A stretch of DNA of 64,000 nt from the NCBI GenBank assembly GCA_944472135.2, contig OX235264.1:122851809-122915808 (forward strand), given 5' to 3'. Source of the DNA: Trichobilharzia regenti. Its lineage: Eukaryota; Platyhelminthes; Trematoda; Strigeidida; Schistosomatidae. A program made the position numbers and the translations under genes. This document shows, piece by piece, positions 44,721-56,079 of this stretch (the stretch's first letter is position 1; every line of letters starts with the position of its first letter). Below the pieces are notes generated by a model. That model was not told the DNA's origin, ran no database searches, and saw only the letters and a program-made list of their open reading frames with translations.

Positions 44721-46675
44721 GCATGTTGTCTTGCCTGTCTTCATGAAGCCGCGGTTTTCCAATGATTCTGCAAATGATATCAGTCCAATTTAGCGTAATG
44801 GCGAATCAAATCGCGTGCTCATCGCTGATTTGGAAGTTCTATAAAGAAAATCGAATACAAACAATCTTCACACTGCATGAATTCACCGCATTGTGTGGAT
44901 GACTTCATCGTCAACGACCTATACCTATTCCATTGTCAGTCACTATCTGAAGGATTGCGGCATCCGAAAAGCCTATTCAAACGTCACATTATTTCCACAA
45001 CATTCCGCATGATGTAATGCATTGTGGCCTCGTGGTAATGTCCATAAAATTAATACAGTTGAATTTTACAGTGAAAAATGTGAGTATTTCTATTCTAGGC
45101 TCTTTTCAGCTGGTTATCAGAATTGTGCATTGTTTTCCCTTCTTTGAAGTTTCAGTAGTGATGTTCTTTTCGTGAAATGTTAGTGCTAGACCAAAGATAA
45201 AAAAATCGAACATTCCTGTGGTCATTGGCTAAGTGACGTTAACAGTAAGAGAAGGCTTGTAAAGCCGCTCACATACAAATGGTAATTGGAGAGCACCCTA
45301 CCACGGAACCATCCGTGATATATACAAATACGATTAATGAAGTGAGGACGCATAGGAGGACGACATGAAGGCGCGAAATTCTCCTTTAAGCCCAGAATTC
45401 AGACCTCTTTACAACATGAGAAAAACGCCTATTCCAAAGAAAATCAAAAATAATAACAACTGAATAAAACACACCAATAACTTGCGCTGATCTGAAACGA
45501 AAATCGCTCCCAGTTACGATGGAATAGGATGTCAGATTAGGGGTGAGAATAATTTCAATTACACACACGTATCAAGATGACCAAAAGACCATCGCTTATG
45601 TAGACCATTTACTGCTTAATTCCTGTTCTTCTGCCTTGTCTAAAACAGTTCGATGGAACTAGTATGAATTCAAAGACAGACAAAGTCCTTTGAAGGACTG
45701 GCATGATGATGCACAAATTCCAGCTGTGATAACCGATTGTATGCCGAACATTTGTCTTCATAAGGTTCACTGCATTGTATTATAGACCGGTATATAACAG
45801 CAAGTGGGAGAAAAATTCAAAATATGATTTCGAGCCTCATCCACAATAGTCTCTCCAATAACAGTACCGTAAATATGCATACATTAATAGGTCTACTAAA
45901 AGCACGTTTGTACTACGTGATTAAAATAATACTCTACACACCATGCGAAATAACCATGTTGTTGCGAGCAATCAACGTAAACCAACTAACATTCCACGGC
46001 GCCCTAAAGATGTGAATCCATCATCCTCATCCATTTGTTAGGAAGAGCATGATGTTTGATTCCAAAATACAGATATGCAATTGAGTACAAAAGAGGACAG
46101 TTCACTCAAGATAGGTGTTGATAGAGAACCTTCATCCGTACAACAAACTACACGTTTCCAGCTAATCCAATATAAAATGACATCGCTCAGATGATTCACG
46201 CAAAAAGCACAGAGAATCCACATCATTGGCTACGTGGAAAATGAGCTGGGATTCATCTAAACTAATCCGATTAAAATAAGTTTTCATGGTAGGCATCTCA
46301 GGAGACTCATGAATTCGGTGAATATCAAAGACAGAACAACTGTTACAAGAATCAATGAAAGACAAAATAACAAACATTACATCAGGTAGAAACAGATTAA
46401 ATCGTTGTAGTTCAAACATATGTCAATCACTAATTTAGTTCTTCAACTGAAATAGCTAATTAGGTGGAATTGATTAAAGTGTACATGTATATTTATTTAT
46501 TTTTCAGGACAAAATATTTACAGCGAACAATTGTCGCTTTCAATAAATTCTTCTCAAGGCTCTACAATTATAAATCCATTGATTTGAGCATACAATAGCC
46601 AGCCAGTAAATGCAAATTACAATCATATCAGGAAGTGTATTGTGAAAAAGTAAAAGATGGGATGTGATATGTATC

Positions 46676-46676
46676 C

Positions 46677-46702
<26 letters not shown>
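46676..46702. repeat. (AT)n microsatellite
   Basis: Alternating AT run directly after TGATATGTATCCA (46,665), which resembles the start of the 330-bp LTR family, so the repeat may have arisen inside a fragment of an LTR. Confidence 0.85.
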
Positions 46703-46707
<5 letters not shown>

Positions 46708-46832
46708 CCTGTCTTTCTGTTTGCTCGCTTAGTCTGTGACCATTTCACTTTGATGAACCTGTCTCCTTTAACAATGTATATTCCCCTGATATTATATATA
46801 ATATGAGTGTTTGTTGAGAGTCCGTTGCTTGG

Positions 46833-47133
46833 TGACATATATCTATATTATGTGTGTGGTTGTTGACATGTCTGCTATATTTTGCTATGTATATACGGAT
46901 CGACACTCCATTATAATTAGCCATTCATGTTAAGACTGTCTATTGATTTGTTCACACACTTGTCTGAACATTCATATATATTTCGCTCTCACAATTTGGG
47001 TGCCACTTTGGTGTGATACCACTTTTGCATTCTCCTTGTGTTTGGAAAATAGAAGTATCATCGCAAACCTAGTGGTCTTCTGATTTCTGCCTTCTTGCGT
47101 CAAGACTATTAAATTCTCGACCAGTACATAGCA
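46833..47133 (+). repeat. LTR (about 301 bp) with adjoining leader
   Basis: Diverged member of the family at 19,820 and 23,781: TGACATATATC start, TATTTTGCTATGTATATACG, CTGATTTCTGCCTTCTTGCG, and an end at CATAGCA. It is followed by ATAATTTGGCGATG and then a second near-copy of the LTR end plus leader (ACAATTTGGCGACGGGG near 47,150-47,170), so it is a 5' LTR with a short leader and no coding part. Confidence 0.75.
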
Positions 47134-47199
47134 ATAATTTGGCGATGAGTATATAACAATTTGGCGACGGGGAAATCTATTATTAACCACTCAGCAGCA

Positions 47200-48330
47200 G
47201 CAACATGACAGGATGGAACAAAAGTCAGATAGATTTTGATATGCATGAGCAATGATAACATGGGACAAAAAAGGATGAAGTAATTTAATTTAATGATATA
47301 TATATATATATATTTAGCCAACAGAAAATACAGGTTTTGAGAGTGAGTGTAATCAGGGTGTGTGAGACAAAATGAAAATAAACCAACGAATGGGCTAGTC
47401 TAGACATAATTTGAAGGTTGAAAATAACAACCATGAGAATAAGTGTAAAATAATAACGATGATATGGTGTAAAATGACAAGCACTATTGGTGAATGATTG
47501 TCAAATAATAATAATCAATATAATGAAGTGGAATGAACAGGATTTCGCAAATAAGATAGCATGTTAGAAAAGCACTATTTAAACCTAAGGTAATAAAATC
47601 ATAAGAAAGGTCATGAAATCAAAAAAAATCGAAGATGAACGTTTCTCAATGAAACAGAGGAATAGAAAATGAAGAGGAAAAGAAAAGAAAATTGTGAAAG
47701 CGATTTGTAGTGTTAATGGAGGATCCGTTGTAGGCCAAGGTAAACATAAAGGGTAAACAAACTTCTTCTGTACGCAAAGAGATGATATTCTGGTATTAAT
47801 TCCAATCGCTTCAGCCAGCTACTGATAGAAGACGTTGTCGAGCTCCTTTAGATAAATTACTAGGAAGGCAGTAAATAACTGAGAACGCCTTGTCAGGTTT
47901 TATCCGGTGTCAAGTATCTACCAAGTCGGCTAAGACTGCACTATTTACGTATTTGGCTACTCATTACTTGATCTCATTTCGTTCCATGTTCTCATTCACC
48001 ATGGATATTAAAAAACTGTCTCATGAATCAGGCATATTAAAGAAAACAATCTGATTATTGTTCCATCCCATCTTATACTTGTTCCAAAATACACATAACT
48101 GGTATGATTCTAATTTGCCTTCACCGGCTGGCTATTGTATGCTCAAATTAATGGATTTATAATTGAAGAGTCTGAAGAAGACGGATTTAATGAAAGAGAC
48201 AATTGTTTAGTCTAAATATTTTGTTCTGAATAAATTATGGGAATATTCAATTTATTTATTTATTTTTAAAAGTAAAATAGAAATACCAATAACCGTTTCC
48301 ATTTTGCACAAGTCAGGTTATGTATTTTAA
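47200..48330. other. No recognisable gene
   Basis: A/T-rich DNA with an (AT)n run near 47,296-47,316 and only chance frames. A segment near 48,120-48,175 is the reverse complement of a short repeat also found near 46,550-46,610 and 645-700. Confidence 0.5.
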
Positions 48331-50562
48331 CAATATCACGCCATCCATACTATACAAAACATAAATAACAATAACCAACCGTTTGTACTACGCCTAAAAG
48401 TCAGTGAGTGAACTTTAATCATATCGCGTCATCTATACCCGTGTGAATCTGTTATGCTCAACAGTAATCAACACGGATTTGCTTCACTCCAAAACAGCTC
48501 TCGTGATTCACGTTGGAATTTTCTGCATTTTGCATCTAATTTACTGAACAACAATAACAAGTAAAATCGTCTTATAACTTTGTATATTTTGGCAATATTA
48601 TTGTGATTCTAATCACTTTTATACCCTTACTATTCATACTACTGATTCTACTTATAAAAAATGCTGCTTCTGTGAATTTCCGTGAGCTGCACCTTGCTGT
48701 TGTTCAGTAAATTAGATGAAAAATGCTGAACATTCCACGCTGTCTCACGAGGGCTGTTTTGGAAAGAAGTGAATCTTTATTAATGTTACTATTAAATATC
48801 ACAGATTCACCTGAGTATAGATGATACGATGTTGTTAGAGTTCACACACAGACTGACACGTAGTACAAAATGTTTGTTATTCTTATTTATATTCAAATTT
48901 TAAAAATAAATAAATGTTGATGTGAACTGTAATAAATTCCATTTAATTAGCTCATATTTTGACAGACATCGATGTGTACTGCCACGAATCAAAATTTTGT
49001 AGAGGTTTAATCTGATTTCGTCTGATCTAACAACTGTTAGCTTTGTCGTCCATTGTATCTCGTAACAGTTATCTCTCTCTTTAACATTCACCGTGTTCAA
49101 GTGTCTCCTGAGATATCTATCTATTAGGAAAAGGTATTTTGACCAGCGTATTTGAGATGTATGCTTATTCCTTTTTCAGACATCCATATAGGCGAATTCT
49201 TCTCTCTGGATTCGTGAGGTATCTGACCGAAATCATTTAATATTCGGATTGGTATGAAATTGAAGAAACATGAAGCTTGCCTTACAGATGCAGGTTTTCT
49301 ATCGACATTTTTATTGAGTGAACTATCCTGTCTTCTACTCAGTTGAACATTTGTAGTTTGGAATCCAACATCATGATCTGCTAAACAGGTGAATTAGGAT
49401 TATGGATTCCCATCGTTGGATGTCAGTTGCTCCAGGTCCATTTTTCGAAAGAATGATGTTATTTTGAATGTATTTGAAGCTGATTTGATAAACATGTGAA
49501 GTGCAATTGTGGTCAAATTATGCCGACTTTTGTACTGGACGACATAAGCAAAATTACGACACTTGTTGGTAATGCGAAGATCTTCCTACCTATTGTGATA
49601 CAAATTTTTTCAATTCCAGTAGTATAATTCATGCAGACTACTTATTAGGATACAATGAGTTATCACAATTGGGATCCGTGCATCATCGTGTCACTCATTC
49701 ATATGACTTTTTCAGACCCATAACTGGAATACATACTAATTCCATCGAATAGTCAGACGGAGAGGATTCGAGCGAAACGTTTTATACATAAGCGGTGCTA
49801 TTTTGGTCATCTCGATATTTGTGTACATCAAAACTATTCTAAGTCTAAATCTGACATCCTATTACATCCTGCTTGAGAGCAATTTTCGTCTCAGATCAGC
49901 GAAAATTATTTTCGTTCTTATTTATTAACTAAACACATATATCATAATGCAAAGTGGTCTACCTTCTCATCGGTGCACTTCTCGAAATACTGTTCGCCCC
50001 CGGAAAGTTCAACCCACAATCTAAAATTTACGCTACAACCTTTGAAACTTATTTCTCCAATCAAATCTTCAGACGTCATCCTGTCGTCTCTACTAAGAGC
50101 GCACATATCAGCAGAAACCGAGTATTTTGTTTCAATACGAATGTTACGAATACAAAATTAGCTACAATTACACCTCTCTTAATTGACTTAAAGCAGCTCA
50201 TATACTTTGTCTTACTGAGGATGACTTCACCCGAGGAGTGAATAGTATAAACCTACTCTTATGTGATATAATTTAAATTGTATCACTATGTAATGCTAAT
50301 TGTCGTTTAGAGTTTGATATCGACATTCCCCAGTTGTTGATAATAATAATAATAAGTGTTCTGTTCCACATGATGTCTCTTTCATACAAATATGGAAATT
50401 TCAGCGTGTAGTAGAGTATCTCACACAGTGCTCTCATTTGAGGGGTGGTAATCTACACAGGGGATTAACATTGACAATATTGTTCAATAGAAATGCGAAT
50501 GTGGAATTCGAATTTAAGTGAAAACATTAACAACAATGTAGTAATGAGAGAAATATAAGGTC

Positions 50563-50902
50563 TACAATTGGTGGATGGTGGCTAGCAGTGGAATCCAGGA
50601 TGCGCATTTCGTCCTATTTGGGACTCGTCACTGGATGTACCTGCATTTCTCAGTGAGTGATGATGTTCCCACCGAGGCTCGAACCCAGCACCCATAGTTT
50701 CAAACGCCAAAGCGTTATCCACTAGACCACTTGGGCCACGAGAGCCACCTCTTGTGCAACGAGTCATATTAATTATTGAATTGAATTTTTGATTTTCCCG
50801 TCGATTGATTGGACCGAAGTGCTCGGTCTCAGGTTGACATATCAACCTGAGACCGAGCACTTCGGTCCAATCAATCGACGGGAAAATCAAAAATTCAATT
50901 CA
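50563..50902 (-). mobile_element. Hammerhead SINE with perfect 61-bp hairpin end
   Basis: A 340-bp insertion with a perfect 14-bp target duplication (AGAAATATAAGGTC at 50,549-50,562 and 50,903-50,916). On the minus strand it has, in order: a 61-bp perfect hairpin with a 6-nt loop (arms 50,843-50,903 and 50,776-50,836), a tRNA-like head (CAAGTGGTCTAGTGG, B-box GGTTCGAGCC near 50,680), and a hammerhead motif at 50,593-50,636 (stem I ATCCAG/CTGGAT, stem II TCC/GGA around CAAATA, GAAA present). The core reads GTGACGAG with the invariant C3 deleted, so self-cleavage is not expected. It matches the schistosome Sm-alpha design. Confidence 0.85.
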
Positions 50903-51449
50903 AGAAATATAAGGTCGTTAACATAGTGCTCAGGGTCTGACGACATAATTTTCACTGATTTCCTGTGTGAGGTAACGTGGCTGTCTACATGAGTACGACC
51001 AACTAGTACAAATAGTAGCAAATTTCGAATGTAGAGACCGATTTACGATAGCGCGTAATCTTAACTTCCTTACAACGAATATTAAACGAATTATCTTTCT
51101 AGTAGCTAAAAGCATATGGAATGACCAGAATAATTGATCAGACGTAACACACATTGCGGTGTATTTAGCTTAAGACAATTTTACATCATCCCATGGTTCA
51201 ATTTATGTGAAGCAGTGAGGGACTTCCTTAACTATCTCATACCACTAATAAGATAAAACAACGACGCATAATTCAGTTACTCTGCATGTGTCACACTGTC
51301 GAGTTAACTAGCAAGCGAAACAGAAGCGAAGGAAGAGAGTCAGTGGCCGAGATGTGTAAACTAGGAAGGCACACTGAATATATTTGGCAGTTAGTTGTCT
51401 ATATTAGAGAAAATAATCTATTCTGAGGCGATATTCACATATTTTATTT

Positions 51450-51656
51450 TATTTTATTTTTTTTTATTTTTATTTTTTGATTTACAGCTTGATTCCACAC
51501 TGTATTTTTGGTACAAGTATGGAATTTTCAGCATGGATATCGGTAGCCCAAATTTCGCAGGCCGACCATAGATATCAGGTGTGCGTCGGCGTGGACTCGA
51601 ACTCCGGACCATTTGCATGGTCGGCGAGAGTCCTAACCACTGTGCCACCGACGCAC
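51450..51656 (-). mobile_element. tRNA-derived SINE, family A
   Basis: Complete copy with T-rich tail at the low-coordinate end and head ending GACGCACA near 51,656. It closely matches the copy at 230-427. Confidence 0.85.
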
Positions 51657-53089
51657 ACTGGGACTATGTTTACACGAAGAATCTTCAGGGACGCTGAAAT
51701 GCCTCAGTCTTAGAAAATGAGTAATAAATAAGCACGTGTAGAATAGACATGAAATATTTGAAAGGCGAAGGTGTTTTTATATCAATGTTATTAATAAACA
51801 GAAATAAAGAACATTAATTGCATTATTATGAACAAGGAGGCATATTACTGTCCACCACAAATTTCCAGCGATGATCCTACCATCAGTCATTGGTTCACCA
51901 ACCAACTGATTTGTCCCCAGTGCAACACTCAACTTCCAATTTATCAGTAATGACACTTAGTCTATTATGAAGACAAGCTTGATGAATACAAGTGTCAAAT
52001 ATGCAAATCGATGTTTTCCGAAGAGTAAGCCTGGAGCGCAGAATAAGGTGCACTGTAAACATTGCAATCAACGGAAAGTGGTCAAGCAACACGACTGTTA
52101 ATACTTCAAGGGATAACGAAAAAGATTCGCAATGATTAGTCCATGTCAGAGTCTGTTAGTAGGTGTTTATATAATGTACAACAACACATCTGACAGTATT
52201 TATTCAATATTTTGTCAACCACTATACGACTGAACAATGAGATCCTACTAGTCCCTCATTAGTGGACACCCCTTTCGAATAAACAAACTATGCAGTGGTC
52301 AGCACTATTGACAACAGGCTTCTTCTTACTGGTGATAATTCGAGAAAAATATCAATGAATATTCTCAAGCATATATTGTGCATGAATTCCTTCTACACAT
52401 GGATTATTATGTTTCGTGAATATCAGTTGACATGTTACGTTGATTAAATGAAAATTACCACCAGTTTATCTGCCGTATTACAGAACACATTGCGTAAACG
52501 GAACGCAACTACTTCAATTCATATGTGAGTGATACATTTCAGATCAAACACGTATTTCTATGCATCACTCTCCCTCCATTTTCGTCTTACCTAATAATTC
52601 AAAAAGAAAAGTCCACCTAAGGAGTACCCTTACACATGTAAAAATGTATAAAAGAAATGTCAGATGTCGTGAGAAGAATTGCATTCGTATTCTGAGTACG
52701 CAACCTGAAATGTGTGTACGCATATGAAAATCACATGCTGTGACGCATATCAGAATAGTGTCGCTGGGAGAGACGAATGATGCTCGTATGTGATTTTGCC
52801 GACAAGGACACATTACGCAGATATCATGAGAATCATTCACAGTTAATCTGTTAAAATAAATGAAGTCTCTACTTTTTAAGTTTGTTAATACGTCTATCCC
52901 ACCTATCCTCTCCTGTTTTTCTCTCTACCTCACAACCTCGCCTCGGAAAGTCAAGAAACACTTTTTTAGGCTGCGAAGGCCATTAAACGCCGTCAGCGGG
53001 CATATCGGGTTGTCTCTAAACCGACTCTTTAATAGTCTGTAGACGGACACATCACTACACTCAAGAAATCAGAGCATCTTATCTCGTCA

Positions 53090-54060
53090 GACCGTTAGCA
53101 TCATCCCTATACACAACTTGAATCAACTATAGAAGAATTTATAGTCGGACGAGTGAACATGAAATATCTTCACAATAATTCATTCTCACGTGGACACATT
53201 TTATGTGATGCGAAACGTTTAAGGGAGGACACTACCAGCCAGCTCACCATGTAACACTGAGAGAACGATCCTAATTTTCTTTCATCATTGTATTTTTCTG
53301 AATATCTCCACTTCAATTCGAATTTTATATTCATATTCCTATCGAACAATATTACCAATGCAGATGCGCTGTTTAGAATTATTACCCTTCAAATGAGAAG
53401 ATTGTGTGAGAGATACTCTACAACACGCTGGAATTTTCATATTAGTATGAAAGAGATACCATTTATTATTGTAATCGTAACTAAACAACATCTGTGGAAT
53501 GTTGAATTCCAACTCTCAACGACAACCATTATTAGGTAATGCTACCTTCTCAAATCCATAATACGAGAATCACTTTACACTATTCGTTTCTCGGGTGAAG
53601 TCAACCTGAAGAAGGCTGATCTCGCTTTCAGATCATTCGTATTCCAGAGAAATTCCCCGTCTCTGCTGACCTGTGCACCCCTAAAAGAGACGCCCTGTGC
53701 GACTTCCAAAACCTAGATTGAAGTTGGGAATTTCGTAGGTTGTGGCAGTGGATTTCAGGGTGTGTATTTCGGTTTGTGCAGGACTCTACAATTGAATATA
53801 GCACCACTGCAGCACAGTGATAGTGTTCATGTCTCGAGACTCCAATCCAGTATCATTGTTTGAAAGACCGAATGCGTGTCCTGATTTCTGATGCTAAACA
53901 CCCTCAAACGACCGACACCATGATTAAATATCACCAACGGTGAAATTTGTAGCGTGAAATCTGTCCCAGTTTAAATTTCTGTGCTGTATCCTATTAAACT
54001 GTATTCCAGAAGCTCTCACTCACAAGTCTCGTCACGACTACACATCGGGCAGATAATCAT
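53090..54060 (+). repeat. Low-copy unit, direct copy III (partial)
   Basis: Collinear with 43,300-44,540 and 57,200-58,000: CAATTCGAATTTTATATTCATATT near 53,313, ACCCTTCAAATGAGAAG near 53,385, and TCTCGAGACTCCAATCCAG near 53,833. It lies in the spacer of the palindrome and ends against a decayed RTE fragment. Confidence 0.7.
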
Positions 54061-54109
54061 TTCTTATTTCAATTCACAATCCCAGTGGAAAATAGGAATG
54101 CATGCTAGT

Positions 54110-54400
54110 GGCTTGAACATAATCAAAAACTGCCTATTATCACCGATGATATTCTCAACTGTGGTAGACTGCATTATGCCTTAGACTGTTGAGAGCGAGG
54201 AGTCAGAAAAACGCTAAATGATTGATAACAAGTCTCCGAGAGATTTGCAACGTTAATATCTCACATAATCTCGAAGACTTGCAGACAGACTTGTGGCAAA
54301 GACGGGACTGCAGGTGAACATAGAGAATACAGAGGTGGTTGAAACAACCAACAACCGCTAACAGCAACAAAATCAAACACCAATACCAACAGTTTTCAGG
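54110..54400 (+). pseudogene. RTE-type LINE relic
   Basis: Frames contain LLSPMIFSTVVDCIM (the RQGCLLSP block equivalent near 54,137-54,180) and the phrase CAGGTGAACATAGAGAATACAG, seen in other RTE copies. Heavily mutated. Confidence 0.55.
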
Positions 54401-54976
54401 TAATTTCTTCTACCTGACTACAAATTATTTAATATACGTTAATTCTCAGAGTGAGAATTCTCTCACGTAGCTCACGCCTGTTATAATCAGTTCAGATGGC
54501 CAAGTAACTTCAGGAGGATTGAAAATTTAACGCTTACTACACCTATTTGTCACGAAGCTTCACAGCCGTCCTAATCTTGGCTACATTGACGCTATGCCAT
54601 CACAATGATTTTGGACAGAGCTATCTATATACCAATATATTCATGACAATGTTGTTCCGACTATTGTGAGATGGAATTATTTTGGAAACGCCTGCTTCAG
54701 GGAAGTATAATCTACAGAACGATAATTGAATTCGTTCATGCATATCACTGTTTTTCGTGAATTGCATGCACGACAATGGGATGGTAGCAACAAGTGAGTG
54801 TGGCGTGGTCGACGAGAATCTTCACGAAATGCTAGTGTCAACAGACCACAGAACGCAATATGGAGTGACTGTGACAACCTGACCTATGAGATCTGATCGA
54901 AGAATCGAGTAGTGATTGCTACGTATTACACGATGAGTTGCAGTCGATATTGTGTGGAATTATGATGGAGAAAATT

Positions 54977-55201
54977 TCAGGAAAATAAAATCATGGTGTA
55001 AGGCGTAACCTCCCACCATCCTTTCACTTTTACATTAAACCAACTTACGCAGCAAGATTGGCAGGTATTTGAGCTCCGATAAAGTGATATTAAGTGGCAC
55101 AACGGGACAATATCTTTACAATACACAAATTGTCGAATCACAATTTTCACTGAGACAGCACATGGGGAGTCGAGGATATAACACCTTTTGCAGCACCTCA
55201 C
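54977..55201 (-). other. Open frame of unknown status downstream of the secreted-peptide candidate
   Basis: A 74-codon minus-strand frame with a Cys-rich start and no recognised domain. It lies on the same strand about 200 bp downstream of 55,390 and so could hold exon sequence, but I see no matching splice phase. Probably chance. Confidence 0.15.
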
Positions 55202-55389
55202 TCAAGTCCCACATCACCTAATTGTCCTTCAACGAATAGTCAAGAGAAATCGTCATTCAGAAAACAGTGAATGTAATAAAATATCTATTTTTATTTCATA
55301 TTGCACAAAATGGTGATCACAATCAATATTGAAATTAGCTACAATCGATGCAGCTGAAATACAAGTGATGCGATTCTCCGCGTTTCTGT

Positions 55390-55669
55390 CTATTTGCCCA
55401 ATCGGAGCATACTCATTGGACCTAGTGGTGAAATGAAACAAAACAAAAAGGTATTGAAAGCAACTGTCAGACATCAAATTCATAGGACAAATAGTTAGTT
55501 AGTTAGTTAGTTATGCAGTTAGTAACTTATTTATTCTGGTGATCTGGAATTACTCACGTTTGTTAACTGGCAGAGCATCGTGTGCCACAGCGGCGAACAC
55601 TGTGATCAATTGGATGACGAAGATGACGACACCGATGACCAATCTAGATCGTTGAGACTTTGACTGCAT
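55390..55669 (-). CDS. Putative two-exon gene for a small secreted peptide
   Basis: Exon 1 (55,558-55,669) begins at an ATG and encodes 37 residues: a basic N-terminus (QSKSQRSR), a hydrophobic core from about residue 10 to 28 (LVIGVVIFVIQLITVF) and a likely signal cleavage after Ala near residue 27-29. It ends in a GTGAGT donor. Exon 2 begins at 55,421 after a pyrimidine-rich tract and CACTAG acceptor. With exon 1 phase 1 it adds about ten residues and stops at TAG (55,390-55,392). An AATAAA signal follows on the minus strand near 55,270-55,290. The predicted product is about 47 residues. Short secreted products with a signal-peptide first exon recall schistosome micro-exon gene (MEG) families, but I cannot name one, and later exons in another splice form are possible. 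Confidence 0.5.
55494..55515. repeat. (AGTT)n microsatellite
   Basis: Five or so AGTT repeats lie inside the single predicted intron of the secreted-peptide candidate. Confidence 0.8.
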
Positions 55670-56079
55670 TCTGAGTTCTCTGGATACTGATTGTCACACT
55701 GTTATACACGCCCATCTTCACTTCACCATATTTTTACTAGATTGGTATTCATCCACCCACTCATTCATGAAGACGTGTCATTAGACGGAGAGACATATCT
55801 CACGTGCGTGTTTGTATTTAGAGAAGTGTAGTCTGGTGAAACCAATGAGCACACTCTTTCAGTATTTCAATCTCACCAATCCAGTCTGCTCAATACTCAC
55901 GAGTTGTTAAATCGGTGGAAAGACTTGGCACAATTTCTCAACTGTTTACATCATGAACCAGAAGTACACCGTGTGATTGATGCATCGAACTTATTGCCGT
56001 ATACTCTCATATGCACGCGAGGATGATCTGAATATCAGTCGCGTCTTGATGAATTCGATCCTCAGTCAGCGAGTTACCT

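Larger units (their letters stand above)
43260..46440 (+). repeat. Low-copy unit, direct copy I
   Basis: Collinear with 56,940-59,280 and partly with 53,090-54,060. Anchors are CATCTCGTCAGGTGAGTAGAC (43,283), GAATTCGAATTTTATATTCATATT (43,500), CAGTTACGATGGAATAGGATGTCA (45,510) and GAGGACAGTTCACTCAA (46,093). Two SINEs have inserted (43,537 and 44,490). The identity of the unit is unknown, and I find no continuous coding frame. Confidence 0.75.
48340..52860 (-). repeat. Left arm of a large imperfect palindrome
   Basis: Reverse-complement match to 56,080-60,180. Anchor pairs: 48,690 with 59,165; 49,890 with 58,055; 50,430 with 57,500; 50,940 with 57,160; 51,120 with 56,985; 52,690 with 56,240. 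Two SINEs (50,563 and 51,450) are private to this arm. Coordinates of matching points sum to about 108.0-109.0 kb, as expected for a palindrome centred near 54.2 kb. Confidence 0.75.

Noticed and set aside
50200..50250. Further hammerhead ribozyme (CTGAGGA core)
   Set aside because: The GAAA segment is missing and the matching positions in the other unit copies do not preserve any hammerhead core.
50670..50760. tRNA gene next to the hairpin
   Set aside because: The tRNA-like head belongs to the 340-bp hammerhead SINE, which has its own target duplication.
52860..53042. Gene starting at the ATG at 52,860
   Set aside because: A 60-codon frame with no signal peptide, domain or splice signal; related text near 43,020-43,140 has no matching frame.
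54677..54877. Downstream exon of the secreted-peptide gene
   Set aside because: It has some hydrophobic character but starts at a TTG, and no acceptor in a compatible phase could be identified.
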